Positions 10,584-22,590 are shown, numbered from the stretch's first letter. The stretch: 64,000 nt of DNA from Ypsolopha sequella (GCA_934047225.1 OW203992.1:14869501-14933500), one strand, 5' to 3'. Notes: a model not told the origin generated them from the sequence alone. A program made the numbers and translations.

Positions 10584-10836
10584 TGGTGCGTTCACGAAGC
10601 GCTATAGGTACTGTAAGTTTTAACCATCCATACTACCGAAGGCTATTTACCCGAGGTTCTCTTGCCAACTCTTGTATGGGGACCCTTCGGCAAGTGACCG
10701 AAGCATGAAACTTGGTACAGATGTAGCCTAGGTCAAAATGAGCAGATTTAGGCCTGGCCCCAGCAGTCCCAGACTTAATGTGGGGGGGGGGGGGCAGAGG
10801 GGTGAAGTAAGCTCCCGCCGCTTCGTGAACAAATAA
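10584..10836. mobile_element. possible MITE with GCGTTCACGAAGCG ends
   Basis: TGCGTTCACGAAGCGCTAT at the left is inverted at the right as CGCCGCTTCGTGAACAAAT. The interior contains a run of about 14 G (10781-10794). Only ~14 bp of terminal inversion is clear, so the call is tentative. Confidence 0.4.
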
Positions 10837-11668
10837 TGCTAACGCGTCGCAATTTCACATTGGGGCATCTAGTAATTAGTCCGATCGGACTTACATTCTA
10901 GACAAGCGCCATCGTATTTCTTGTTCTACATGTCATATCGCTTATTTCTATTGGAGTGGGTACCAAAGTCCATACAATTGTTGGCATCATCCATTCCTGA
11001 TTCCTGATGGTGGCGGCGCGGGTATCTACTTCGGGGTCATTTCAATATTTTTCAATATGTATTTTTTTATGAAATAAGCATCAATTTATCATGAATATAA
11101 CCTTTTAACAAATAATAAACGATTAAAACACGTAATAATATCTAATAAGAAAACAAATTATGCGCATATCAAGTCAAAGTAATTGAGTCAAATTCTTTTC
11201 ATATAAGTACTTCCCTGTCAAAGCACTTTTATTGTCAAGTACTAAATACGAAAATACCTTAATCTGCGGAATTCTTTCCTGAATTCCATCACGGAAGTGA
11301 CGTAGGAGTTTTAAATTGGGTCCCCATATGAGGCGCGATTAAAGAAGCATCCGCTTCAAAAAAATGTGAAAAAATTCAAACATTACTTTGAAAAATAATC
11401 ATTTATAAGACGCCAGAGGGTAAGTCTATCGTAATAACACTGTATATAGTAGATTGCTGCCACAGCCGGCAAGTTAGGCATTGTTGCGACGAACGCGTTT
11501 GGGCCGAGGCGTAGCCGAGGTACACATACGTGAGTCCATCTTGTATAGTACTTTTCTCAAACAATGTGCGGATTTTCAAATGATTAGTAACTCAAAACAT
11601 TTTGTTTTAAAGTACAATTGTTGAAAGTACAGTTTCGGAAGTTAAGGTTGACTTTCCAGGGATAATAA
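10837..11668. other. unassigned DNA
   Basis: No supported gene. AT-rich with scattered short GC patches. Confidence 0.35.
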
Positions 11669-11825
11669 TTCTTCTTCTTCTTAATTCTTTATTGCACAAA
11701 ACACAGTATAATGTACAACAGGTGGACTTAATGCTAGAAGCATTTTCTCCCAGTCAACCCGACAGAAAGTACAAGAAAGTTACAGAGGCAGGTGTGCAAA
11801 AAGGCTTTACAATTTTATATTTTAA
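11669..11825 (-). mobile_element. LINE-type 3' end fragment
   Basis: On the minus strand this reads ...GTGCAATAAAGAATTAAGAAG with an (AAG)n tail, i.e. an AATAAA-like signal followed by a short simple repeat. This is the usual form of a LINE 3' end. No RT coding is retained. Confidence 0.4.
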
Positions 11826-11826
11826 A

Positions 11827-12480
11827 TCTATATATATAAAAAGAGAAGTCCTGACTGACTTACTGATTCATTCACTGACTCATTCACTGACTCATCAACG
11901 CACAGCCCAAACCCTTCGACCTAGAAAGCTGAAATTTTGCACAAAGCTTCCCTTTGTAATTTAAACAAGGAATAAGAAAGGGTTTTTCGAAATTCTATCC
12001 CTAAGGGGGTGAAACGGGGGTCCAAAGTTTGTATGGGGAAACAAGATTAGTTAGACTATTTTATTCGAGACTTCACAGGAGTACTCCTATTCATAAATGA
12101 GTAAACACGTGTTTCAGGTTTTTTCAGAATTCAACCCCTAAAAGGGGGAAATGGGGTGACAAAGTCTGAAAATCAACATGGGTATCGTTTGTATGGTTTA
12201 TCGCGTCGCTGATTACGAAAACAACAACGATTTCTAAATCCAACGTAGTGAACGTGAAATAACATCATTTCCTGTTGGGGTGCGATGGGGTTGAAATTTT
12301 GAAATGTGTAAATATCAATATGGGTGTCGTTTTTATGGTTTTCTTGGACATTAATTACGAAAATTGCATCGATTTTGCAATTTAATATAGTGGACATGAA
12401 AATTCTTCAAAGTATGTGTGCAAATCGGCTATAACAGACGGACAGACAGACAGTCACACAAGTGGTCCTATTAGGGTTCC
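11827..12480 (+). mobile_element. Helitron 5' part (TCTATATATATAAAA type)
   Basis: Begins with TC after an A (TCTATATATATAAAAAGAGA), then CTGACTGAC motifs, CATCAACGCACAGCCCAAAC and blocks of CCTAAGGGGGTGAAA. This is a well-known lepidopteran Helitron-like layout. The segment 12050-12450 is homologous in reverse to 29560-30003. No 3' end belonging to this copy is seen before other repeats take over, unless it shares the end at 14475. It is non-autonomous, with no Rep or helicase. Confidence 0.6.
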
Positions 12481-12494
12481 ATTTTTTCCTTTTG

Positions 12495-12570
12495 AGATAT
12501 CTATCGATCTATATATCAACAATCTATCTGTCTATCTATCTACCTATCTATCTATCTATATATATCTATA
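12495..12570. repeat. (ATCT)n microsatellite
   Basis: Interrupted ATCT/TATC tetranucleotide repeats. Confidence 0.9.
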
Positions 12571-12649
12571 TCCAAGCAAAATATTTTAGGAACGGAAGGT
12601 AGTACATCCCTAGGGGTTGGACCACGGGATGCCAAAAAAAGTTTTTTTT

Positions 12650-12845
12650 TTAATGTCAAAACTTTGACGGCCTGTATCTCCCAAACGGCTGGATATAAAC
12701 CCATGTTGATGGATGTCTAGGAAAAGGTCTGGACGAGATCTGTCTGCCGAAAGTGTCAAAACTTTACAGGCCCATATCTCCCAAACGGCTGATGCTAGAC
12801 CCATGTTCATGGTACTCTAAGAAAAGGGCTAGGCGAGGTCTAGAT
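12650..12845. repeat. tandem duplication of a ~110-bp unit
   Basis: GTCAAAACTTTGACGGCCTG, TATCTCCCAAACGGCTG and ACCCATGTTGATGG recur as GTCAAAACTTTACAGGCCCA, TATCTCCCAAACGGCTG and ACCCATGTTCATGG. Two diverged units lie in direct orientation. Such units resemble Helitron-associated tandem blocks. Confidence 0.65.
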
Positions 12846-13092
12846 GACGGTAAAAAAAAAAGAAAGTTTGAATGAAAGTTCGTTATTATAAAGTTCGTCT
12901 GTTTCGAGGTTAGGATCTTTAAATTTTGTGTTTAGACTGACAATTGATAATTACTTTATACGTGTCTCAGCGTTTGTGATAATACCAACCTCGAAGGGGT
13001 GAAAATGGGGATGAAGTTGTCTTTGGAAAGTCCTTAATTTTCAAAGTAAAATGACTAAATTTGTTATTTAGGCTGTCCGTCTGTCCGTCCGT

Positions 13093-13302
13093 ATAAACGG
13101 GAGACTCGGTAAGTGGTCAAGACCAAGGTTCAATGACCCATTTAGCGAAAAACACAAAATTAAATTTGTGCCCTATACTTTACAAATTTAAGAACAACTC
13201 CCAGTCAATTAGTATAGCAAACCTATTGTTTTTGTTGTGTTTTTACTCAAAAAGGGTCACTGACTACTTACCAAGTCTTCAGTATGTATTTTTGGCTATA
13301 TA
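13093..13302. mobile_element. foldback element, GAGACTCGGTAAGTG type
   Basis: GGGAGACTCGGTAAGTGGTC and CAATGACCC at the left are inverted at the right as GGGTCACTGAC and TACTTACCAAGTCTTCAGTA. The motif set matches the ACAAGGTGA family copies at 38555-39052 and 54857-56378. About 210 bp, non-coding. Confidence 0.6.
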
Positions 13303-13487
13303 ATTAGAAGTGACCCAATGTAGGTACCTCACAAATATTGCAAGTATTAGGGGTGTGTTTACTTTCGTTAGTACTTTCTAAGTCCAATAAAAGGAATAGA
13401 AAATGAGTGTTTTGATGTCCATAAAAATTTAAGGGATGAGTTAATGTTCTTTCGTCTTGCGGATGCACTCCTCTCATGTTAGGTACA

Positions 13488-14475
13488 TCCAACTAATATT
13501 ATAAATGCGAAAGTTGGGATGGGTGGATGTTTATTACTCTTTCACACCGTAACTGATGAACCGATTGGGTTGAAACTGCACAAATGTTGTTCTAAACCTG
13601 GAATAGGACAAAGGCTATTTTATATCCGATAAATCAGTTCCCATAGGATGGCAATGGGGTGTCAAGTTCCTATAGAAAAGTGATCTACTGTTACTCTTCC
13701 ACGCCGTACCTACTTAACCGATTAGGCGAAACTTTGCACAAATGTAGTTCTAGAACTGGAATAGGACATAGTAGACCACTTTTTATCCCATTAATCAGTT
13801 CAGAGGCAATTGGGTGTCAAGTTCCTATAGAAAAGTGATGCACTTCTTCACGCCGTACCTCCCGAACTGATAGGGCTGAAAATGCTTTAAATGTAGTTCT
13901 AGACCTAAAATAGGACATACGCTACTTTTATATCAAATCAGTAACCAAAAAAAAAATTTTGTTTGGAAATTTCTCACCAAAGACCCTTTAGCAGAGGATT
14001 AATTCAGAGATCAAAATATGGTGTCTTTCGGAAACGCAGCCCTGCCTTCGGCTTCGCCAAAGACCGCCAAAGATACTTAAGCAGATGATTAAAATTAATT
14101 AGAAAACAAAAGATAGTGTCGACTGGAAATGCGGCTCGGATTTTAGCCTCGCCAAACATGCTATACTAGGGGATTAAATCAGTTATCAAAGACAGCCAAA
14201 GACACATTCAGAGGATTAATTCAGAAAACAAAAAATAGTGTCGATCTGCAAAATGGCTCGGGCGTCGGCCTCGGCAAAGACGGAAACGTGTCTTGATCTT
14301 CGGCCTCGCCAAAAACACTTTACATAGCGATGAAATTAGAGATGATGAGAACCAAAAACACTTTAAATACTCCAAATCAAAGTCAGGTCAACTACTAAAA
14401 CCAAAAATATTTACAGATTCGATACGACTATACAAAAACTTAATTAACGCGGGCGAAGCCGCGGGCAAAAGCTAG
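13488..14475 (+). mobile_element. non-autonomous Helitron, apparently full length
   Basis: The 5' end TCCAACTAATATTATAAATG follows an A. The 3' end is the hairpin GCGGGCGAAGCCGCGGGC, then AAAAGCTAG before a T. These are the classical Helitron signatures: TC start, hairpin and CTAG end, insertion between A and T. The body holds three ~152-bp direct units (from about 13535, 13691 and 13839, each with CACGCCGTACCT-like and CACAAATGTAGTTCTAGA-like motifs). It then has ~130-bp units with GATAGTGTCGA and CTCGCCAAA. No Rep/helicase ORF, so it depends on a partner for movement. Confidence 0.7.
13530..13935 (+). repeat. three ~152-bp tandem units inside the Helitron
   Basis: Each unit carries a TCTTCCACGCCGTACC-like start, an AACCGATTGGG-like middle and a GGAATAGGACA-like end. 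Divergence between units is moderate. Confidence 0.7.
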
Positions 14476-14721
14476 TAACAAATAAAACGTAAAAAAATAA
14501 TACATGTATGTACTGATATATAATTTTGTAATTAAATACTAATAATGTAAAAAGTAAGCTTCAGAAAAATATATATATGTAAATATAAGAAGATAATATA
14601 CTACATAAATACTTATAACGTTACGAATATGCATATATATATATATATAATATAAAAATATACTTACTTAAAACAACATTAATGTAATTAATTAAAGACG
14701 AGCGTAAATTACTAGTAGTAA

Positions 14722-14995
14722 AATTTTCAGATTGCTATGTTGATACCAGATCTAATGAATTTTGCTAAGATAATGTCTGCGCAATGACTGTTTAAACGAA
14801 GATCGTTCCACAAACGGACAGCCGTGACGGCAAAAGAGTCGGACATAAAACCAGAACGATGAAGAGGACAAGACAAAAGAAGGTTGTTAGCTGACCTGAG
14901 GTGCTTGAGTGTTATCTAAAAAAGTAAACAAAGATTTGAGATAAGGGGGAGTGCTTGGATCATTAATAATTGAGAAGAGAAGACAAAGAATTCTG
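14722..14995 (-). pseudogene. LINE RT C-terminal tail (decayed)
   Basis: On the minus strand one frame reads LRSANNLLLSCPLHRSGFMS, then DSFAVTAVRLWNDL, to a stop at 14727-14729. The RS-F-SFAV-A-RLWN pattern is a hallmark of the end of jockey/I/CR1-like LINE ORF2. The upstream frame is broken by at least one frameshift, with TPPYLKSLFTFLDNTQAP in another frame. A truncated, inactive copy. Confidence 0.6.
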
Positions 14996-15775
14996 ACATT
15001 CCTTCGCAATAATTATCACACCTTCGTAATTTTCTACGTCTTTAACGGAGATATTATTTGTGATCTCGTTACATCGACATGCCACATACATTCCAAAAAT
15101 AGGAGAAACCTGCAACAGAAATGCAACAGAAATGCGTTTTTACTTTTTACAATTCACAAAGTTAAAATGCTAGGCACTTTTCGTAGGAAAGGTTTCTACT
15201 AGAGACTCTATAGTAGTCTAGACTTGAGGTCCAGGTATTCACTGCCAGACGCTTCACAAAAAAAATTACATTTGACCTAGTCAAAACTTTTGACTTTTTA
15301 CGTTATTGAATCCATCTGACTGTCTGTTAAGTATTCACGTCAGGTTTGTGTAATGTTTAAAATTTACTGTGCATTTCAGCATGGAATAAATGACCCAAAG
15401 CAAAGCGTTGTTGGTTTAACTTTGTTGGAAAATTCGCCAAAATATGCTAGAAACACGTTTTCGGATATGGATTTCGATTTTCTTTCAATCTTCTATTGAA
15501 GAAAGTTGTCAGATATTTTTAAATACCTATTTTTCTTTTGATTTTAGCGGCAATAAGTTTTCTATTAAGGCCGTTCCACATTTTCAGCGAGACTCTCGCC
15601 TGAAGGGGATAAAACTATTTGAAAAGAGGCGAAGGGTTCCTCGATAAGTGCAAGCCATATGCAAGCAAAATGAGTCATTCCGGCGCACTTAATAAAAGTG
15701 ACAAAATGATTTTTGAATTGGGAACACCATTTAATTAAAAAGATTGAACGCGATTCGCTTCGATAAAGTCCTGGC
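14996..15775. other. unassigned DNA
   Basis: No gene supported. Short ORFs here have no recognisable motif. Confidence 0.35.
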
Positions 15776-15778
15776 CGG

Positions 15779-15787
15779 TATAAAAAA
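15779..15787 (+). promoter_or_regulatory. TATA box
   Basis: GGTATAAAAAAGCGCGCC lies 111 bp upstream of the ATG at 15898 in a locally GC-richer context. It is well placed for a polymerase II start about 30 bp downstream, but no initiator could be fixed. Confidence 0.4.
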
Positions 15788-15897
15788 GCGCGCCTACCGA
15801 CAAATTAAAAAAAATACGCGGGAACATCTTTTTTTTTTATTATTTTTTATCAAAACATTACAGACAATTTCAATTTGATTCACACAATTAAATAAAG

Positions 15898-15996
15898 ATG
15901 AGTTCTAGCAGTGAAAGTGAAATATTAACACTAGAAAGTTTTCTCATAGAAGGGGATGAAAAGCAGAGTGTGCCACACGGTACCAAAATTATTTAA
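15898..15996 (+). pseudogene. truncated ORF of 32 codons behind a TATA box
   Basis: The ORF opens MSSSSESEILTLESFLIEGD and stops at 15994-15996 after a further dozen residues. An acidic, serine-rich start of this kind is common at the N-terminus of DNA transposases and nuclear proteins, but no domain can be named. The region after it is repeat-like (CGCTACGCC motifs), so the ORF may be the 5' stump of a transposon gene. Function not assigned. Confidence 0.3.
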
Positions 15997-17229
15997 CCTC
16001 AAGCGACGCACTTTGAATCCTTCGCTACGCCATATGGCTACGCTTAAGAGTATGACATAGCCAAAACAAAAACCAGTTCCGGGCGTGGCCTATTCTATTT
16101 TACGATAGCGCGCGGGGGGAAATTCGTCCCGGTCTCTAAGCTCGCGTCACCATAGCAAAAATACGAATAGAGTGGACGAGGCAGGGTCAAAAGTAATACG
16201 TATTTTATTTTATCTAATTTATTAGTGTATTTCGATCATCGTCACACGGCATTGATCCTACTTGCTATCACGTCGGGACGTAAATTTATTATGGTCGGCT
16301 AAAAGTGGTTTTTTGAGTGTTTGATTTTTCAGTTGACCCTCGGAACATTTCAGACACTCCTTTAGAGATACATAATAATATCGTGACGGTTAATTGTCAC
16401 CATTACCCATTCTTTAAATATTTTTCGCCCGTTGAGCTAGTTTTACACTTGCGGGAAAAAAAATTGGACCAAAAATTTCTTTACAAATTTTTTTTACTAA
16501 AGTTGTTATTACAAAAAGTGGACACTAAAAAATATTCTCAGAAGGAATGCACCACGTCACTATCTATCTCACTGTAGCCTATATCAATTATGCCTCTCTC
16601 TTTCAACCACGTTTAACTGCGTTACTATCTCATTCCAACTCATTTTAAATAGCGTCACTATTTATCTCACTCTAACGCGTGTTAAATGGCATTTCTAATG
16701 AACGTCAAATATTTTTACTGCCCGCCATTCTTTCATTCTAAATTCTAATTATTTAAAAAAATACGCAGCTCCTTTGGTAGTAAAATAGCAATAACTTTTT
16801 TTTCAAAAGTAATACACAGAAATTGCAAGATCATTTGAAAAACAATATTTGATGAGCCGTTATTTAAAACAATTTGCAAAACTAACATAGGACATTTTTT
16901 TTCAGGGTGTGGTATCGAACTAACCTAATTACAAAAAATTGCTCATAAATTGGGTTTTTATTTTTCTTCTTGATGTAACAGCATTTCAAGGTTTATTTTT
17001 GACTTTATCAATAGCATGACTATTCAGAGTTGCGCAACAAAAATTTTATTCTTAGAATTTAGAACTGGTTAGCTCTGACTCTCAAAAATCTATTCAAATT
17101 TATAAAAGTACCATCAACTCGAAGACTATCTACTTTTTGCTGAGGTCATAATTTGATATTCTGGTCAGTCATGAGCTGGCCTACCAGCCTTCCAAGGGAA
17201 AGCGTTGACTTTTGGGACACCTGTTTACC
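15997..17229. other. unassigned AT-rich DNA
   Basis: Contains GCTACGCC-type short motifs and repeats of CACTATCTATCTCACT near 16556-16670, with three diverged direct repeats of a ~55-bp unit. No gene recognised. Confidence 0.35.
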
Positions 17230-19016
17230 CTTGGGATAAATCGCCAACTGTTTAAAATATAGAAATTTATTTGTATCATAGTTTGAAATGTTCAGGTCCC
17301 TTTACGCAAAATGAAAAAACAAAACTCTTTTAGGATTAATTTGTTGTCCCTATGTTTGTCTGTTTTTCCGTTTGTCTAGGCGATTTTTCTGGGTAAAATC
17401 AATAAATGCTAATATTTACAGCCCTGTAAAATATACATATTATAACGTTTTTATGGCCTTTTGTTTAACTTTTTCATAAAAATTTTCTCCTTATGAAAAT
17501 ATAGAGATCAACACTTGACATAATATTTTGCATTTGAAAGAAAGCACAGAAAGGAACTGTAGAACGAATAATGTAAAAAATATAAAACCATATTTTTCTA
17601 TTCTAAAGGGATTAATAATTTACTGTTTGTTCAATGTGGCGATAACTTTGTTTATTATTATTTTTTTCTTTGTTACAAAGATAACAAATATTTTCATACA
17701 AGGTTTTCCTTAAGGGCTATTTCTCCGAATTTGTAACAAAATATTAAGAAATAATTATAAGGTAAAGTACAACTTTTAGCTAAGACAATTTATTGTTAAA
17801 AGTTTGCTATATGCATAAACATATTTTAATGATATTATGGTATCTTCAAAATAATTGGGTTTTCCATAAGCGTGATATCAGATTATTTAAGAAATTTACG
17901 GCTGGTATCACGACGACGGATAAGCCAATTATTTTATTACTATTGTAATATAATTAAAAATATGTTAATGCATACAGCAGACTTTTAACTATAAGTTTTC
18001 TTAACTAAAAGTTGTATTTTTACTTATTGAAATTGTATTTCTCATCAAGAAGTGCAAGATGACAAATATTCAAAATAAGTTAATTGAATTTGTGAAATGG
18101 TTTCAGGTCAAAACAGTTTTCCATGAAACGGTAATTGTTTATACTTAGCAAAGTGTGTAAACTTAGTCATCTTAACATGAACGACGCCCTGTATTTCTCT
18201 CTTTTTTATTTCCAGTATAGATAAAAATATACAAATTTGTTAAACTTTGCGTAAAAACGAGGCAATATTGACGATATCCTGACAGCTACTATGATGGTGT
18301 TTTATCAAATTTTGCTTTTTGGGCTGTATAGAGACGTAGTTAGATGTCACTAGAATATACTCATGAAAAAAGATATGAAGAAAATAAGCTGTAGACTTCA
18401 CATTCGGTTTATACCTATTGTATGAATTTTAAGAAAAATACAGGGGTAAAGGGACCTCTTAAGTTAAACCTTGTATTTAACTATTTGTTATCTTAGTAAA
18501 AAATTATTCAAGGAAAAAATAAACAAAGCTATCGCCACATTGAACAGTAGATAATTAATCCCTTTAGAATAGAACAACATGGTTTTCATATTTTTTACAT
18601 TATTTGTTCAACAATTCCTTTCTGTGTTGACTTTTAAATGCAAAATATTATCTCAAGTGTTCATCCCTACATTTTCATAGTGAGAAAATTTGTATGAAAA
18701 ACGTAAAAAAAAAAACGTAAAAACCTAAAACGTAATATAAATAAAAACGTCAAAAGTATGTTTTTACAGCTCTATGGAAGGCCGTTTATATTGGTATTTA
18801 TTAATTTTACCCAGAAAAAATTGTCTAGACAAACGGACAGACAGACAAACATAGGGATAACAAATTAATCCTAAAAGAGTTTCATTGTTTTCATTTTGCG
18901 TAACAGAACCTGAACATGTACCGACAGGATTATCTACGATCTAATAATTTTGCCATGCACTGTAAATATTTCAAAATAAATTTCTATATTTTAAATGCTT
19001 GGCGATTTATCCCAAG
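17230..19016. mobile_element. 1.8-kb foldback element with nested inner palindrome
   Basis: The outer arms are about 500-590 bp. Left CTTGGGATAAATCGCC, ATAGAAATTTATTT, GGATTAATTTGTTGTCCCTA and AAAGCACAGAAAGGAACTG are all found inverted in the right half (18430-19016). The loop (17725-18430) contains a second inverted pair, 17758-17860 against 17925-18025, centred near 17893. No transposase ORF. Long TIRs recall foldback or Maverick-type ends, but no large-element genes are present. Confidence 0.7.
17758..18025. mobile_element. inner palindromic MITE
   Basis: AAAGTACAACTTTTAGC, TTTGCTATATGCATAAACAT and AAAATAATTGG are inverted at CCAATTATTTT, ATATGTTAATGCATACAGCA and AACTAAAAGTTGTATTTTT. Related half-copies: 50325-50390 and the flanks of 34536-34925. 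It sits in the loop of the larger foldback, implying insertion there. Confidence 0.6.
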
Positions 19017-20162
19017 TAAGTGTACCTATATAATTTGCAAAAAACTTCACTTATTGGACCTGAAATGGTGAGCCAATACTAGAGGGTAATTTCACGAAAT
19101 ACAGATCTCAGTAAGTATAAGTAAATTAATTTGGGTTTCAATAATGTTCACAAAATTATTCTTTTAGAGTAACATATATTATTTTCCCGCATAAAAGTAT
19201 GAATTCAATCCAAATTCACTCAGTTTTGTTGTTATGACTATGGCACGATGTAGCTAAATCACTCATACGCATATTTTGTTGAGTTTTTAACGGCAGGAAT
19301 ATGATGCTCCTCGAAATATTACTTTATAAAATTAATTTCAATGTGTTTTGAAGTAGTTTTGGGAGATATTTATAGCTTGCAAAAAAGGGCACAGGTTCCA
19401 CGTCTTACGGGCGCCAGCGCTAGGCGTAGACTGACAATATCTTGCTGCCGCTGACTGCATCAGTGGATTTACGTATTTTTGGAAAAAGGGGGTGCTTTTT
19501 TTGACCCGAATAACGTGGTATTTGGAAAATGAATAGATATCATTCACACTAATTTTATTAAAAAAAAAAACAACAAAATCGCGAAAGCGATACCTGAAAC
19601 AAAATCGATAAGAAGTGTGCAATAGAGGGTTACAAAAAAATTCATTGACAGTACAAATATGAATCGATTAACGTGGTTTGTGGAAAATGAATACCTTAAA
19701 GTTCAACCAAAAACATGTATTTTTTTTATGGCTATACGTAACCTAATTATTGCAACAAAATCATCCGAAAGCTGACATTTTATTTCTGTTTGTATTTTCG
19801 TTCCCCTTAAGATTCTACTCTAGAATCCCTCGCTACGCTCGGTCGCTCTAGATCCAAACAAACGCTCTCGCCCTAAATACATTATTTTGGTCCCTTGTGA
19901 TACAATCTACTATTAAATTATAATCGTATTACGGTCTTCTTTGAGAAAAGGTATTTTTTTCGTTTTATCTTTTTTTTCTATCCTTCGCATTGTTTTTCCA
20001 CCAAAAAGTTTCTGTGCGAGCCACAAGTATGGAGGCGGGTAATAAATGAGGAAATATATTTTTGTTATTCTGAGTCATTAAATACCTACTTACCCGTAAT
20101 AAGATTAAAGCGGTAAACAAATGAGAATAAATAATCTCTGTCTACAATTTATTTTTTCTTTT
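19017..20162. other. unassigned DNA with repeat-like patches
   Basis: A GCCAGCGCTAGGCG GC-rich patch near 19408 and CTCGCTACGCTCGG near 19831 resemble fragments of foldback families. No gene supported. Confidence 0.35.
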
Positions 20163-20740
20163 TAGGGTTCCGTACTCAGAACATTTAAATAGATTTAATG
20201 TTCTGTGGTTCCGTACCTTAAAATTAAAAACAGAACACTGATAGGATTACTTTGTTGTCCGTCTGTCTGTCAAGACCCTTTTTCTTTGCCCCTGTATGAG
20301 TTATCAATATGAAACTGATACCTCTTATAGAAGTCTACAGCCTCATGGCCTCATGCCCCATGCTGTAAAAAAATCAGGCTTCTAACCGACGCGAAAAAGA
20401 AATTATTTTATTACACATTACAAAATCAATTTTATACAAATTTTTGACACTCGCTAGGGAATCAAAACCTATAGGGCACTTTCGGGTGATACAGAAACTT
20501 GAAATTTAGTTCTTCGTCTTCTAGCATACAAATAAGAAAAAAATCTGAAAATTACAAATATTTAATTATTTAAGAAGTTATTAAGTCTAACTTAACTAGA
20601 CCCTTTAATTAATTAAATTGGTACTTTATAACTGCAAGTGGAATTGTTTACCATGTTTTCAGGGTTCCGTACCCGTATTGTGTGGTGGTACGGAACCCTT
20701 TTTGCAGGAGTCTGACTTGCACTTGGCCGGTTTTTTTACT
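20163..20740 (+). repeat. ACGGAACCCT interspersed repeat, copy with both ends
   Basis: Starts AGGGTTCCGTACTCAGAACA and ends GGTACGGAACCCTTTTTGC followed by GGAGTCTGACTTGCACTTGG. It contains GTTGTCCGTCTGTCTGT near its left end. Same family as 9070-9905 and 59395-59740. Confidence 0.55.
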
Positions 20741-21543
20741 TACTCTTGGCCATTACCGCCCCTGATAGAAAGCGTCAATAAGACACAGGATGAAGGGCGC
20801 TCGGAAACTTTTCCGCAAAAATCTACGGAAGTAGGTAAAGGAATGATACTACATAATCTGCCTGTACCCAGACAGAGATTGCTCAACCACAAAATAAGTT
20901 TGACGTCATACCGTTGTATTTCGGTAGCCTTTAATTGCTCAACCGCTAAATAAGGGCTACCGTAAAATTTAGGTTTGACGTCAGTCCAACAGTAATATTT
21001 TTATTGATACGATCATAATTTTTTGCATTGCTATATAGATTAGTTTTGACTTTGTTCCTTAAAATTGTTAAATATCGATAAAATGATTAGCCTGTTTTTT
21101 TGTTGAAGTGCTGGAAGCCAAATCACAAGTTAATCCTCGATTAGCTTAGCTTGGTTTCTAACGTTGACCAATACTTGTATTTACCTTAAGAAAGAAACTA
21201 ATTATGTATTTTTGTTACACTTTGATGTAAGTTTTGAATAAAGATTATTATTTATTATTAATTCCCTCAAATTAGGTCCCCCTAAGAAACGGCAGTTCTT
21301 TTTTCGTTTATAGATAATATTCGTTGAAAATATAAATGAGCAAGACGATAATTTAATCCAAAGAAAGCTATTAAACTTAAATTACTTTTTCTTCTAATGG
21401 CTCACAGCCAACTTGTGCTGCAACGGCTGCATTCGCTACGAGCCACGTAAATCTTGTGGCCATCATCTCTATTTCTCTCTTAAATAAAACAAATTGGATA
21501 AATTTGAATAAGGATCCGTTTCTTAATTATCTTATCTTTAATT
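20741..21543. other. unassigned DNA; LINE-like tail near 21262
   Basis: AATAAAGATTATTATTTATTATTA at 21237-21262 looks like a LINE 3' end with a simple-repeat tail. A 29-codon minus-strand ORF begins near 21475 (MMATRFTWLVANAAVAAQVG). It has no homolog I recognise. Confidence 0.3.
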
Positions 21544-21819
21544 TATACAGGATGTTAAGATGAAGTTGCGAAAGCCGAAAACTGTCGATGGTACTCGTCC
21601 ACACGAACAACTATCCGTGAAAAAAAAATGGAAAAGTCGAGAAAAAAAAATCTTTTGTTTCGTCCATGTCTGGTCATTCTGGTAGCGCTGTAACTTTTCT
21701 ATGGAACAGCTGCTTTTTTTTCGCGATTTGATTGTTGGCTCCATAGTAAAAGTTGTTCGTATGGACGGGTACTATCGCCCGTTTCCGGCTTCCGCGACTT
21801 CATCTTAACACCCAGTATA
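21544..21819. mobile_element. MITE with GGATGTTAAGATGAAGT ends, TATA flanks
   Basis: The left end TATACAGGATGTTAAGATGA and the right end TCATCTTAACACCCAGTATA are inverted. The arms run ~65 bp, through GAAAGCCGAAAAC and CGATGGTACTCGTCC against GGACGGGTACTATCG. The outermost TATA/TATA suggests a TA or TATA target duplication. Non-coding. Confidence 0.7.
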
Positions 21820-22433
21820 ATAGTTAATTAGTGTAATTTTCTGTGCATGTTGTGTGTATACGTTTTGGAACGCCTTGTCCAAATGGTTGTTTTGTTATTT
21901 TAAGAAATTTGGCTTTAATCTGTTGTAATTCGTTATGTGATATCACTGCAAACGAAATTTAGAAACCATAACATATTTTGACATATACTGGTATGTAGAT
22001 CATAATAATATCCATTGGGGGGGCAGAGAAAAAATATATAGAGTAGTGAATCTTAACGGGACACCTGACGCTAGAACATCAACAACACCAGGTTTTCAAG
22101 GGTTCATTGGCAGAAACTAGGTCTCTCCTTATATTGAAGAAAATATATTTGATTTATCGATCTTTTATCTAGGGATTCCACCTATAAACAATGTATTAAG
22201 ATTTATACTTGTGTCAAAAAAAAATGTTTTCCACCCTCTTTTTTTTGGTTTTCAAACGTTCGTTTCAAAAACGCGTTTCAGAGACCAACTTGTTTTTTTT
22301 TTTTTATAAAATAGGCAATAGAAATATGAAGGGATGTTACCTAAATCCAATTTTTTTTCCTACAAAATATTTCAGTATTAGCTAAAAACACACCAATTTG
22401 TTGTTTCGCTGCGTGATCACTAGTATTACGCGT

Positions 22434-22590
22434 CCAAGAACAAGAGGCCAAAGGGCCAACATATAATCGCCTCTATGAAAAGAAAATAAGGTCTTTGCCA
22501 TAAGACTTATTGTGCTGGACGGATAATAAAAAAAGTTGCTAGGGTATGCCATCCTCTTAAATGCTCAGATTCGAACTCACACATGCAGAC
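22434..22590 (-). repeat. SINE-like half-copy with reverse B box
   Basis: GCGTCCAAGAACAAGAGGCC, GGGCCAACATATAATCGCCT and TAAGGTCTTTGCC match the left arm of the foldback at 2501-2845. To the right, GATTCGAACTC is a B box in reverse, read from tRNA-like sequence GTAGAGCACGCGTCTGCATG on the minus strand. Confidence 0.45.

Noticed and set aside
17230..19016. Maverick/Polinton because of the long terminal inverted repeats
   Set aside because: Only 1.8 kb long, with no polymerase, integrase or capsid genes; a foldback is the simpler reading.
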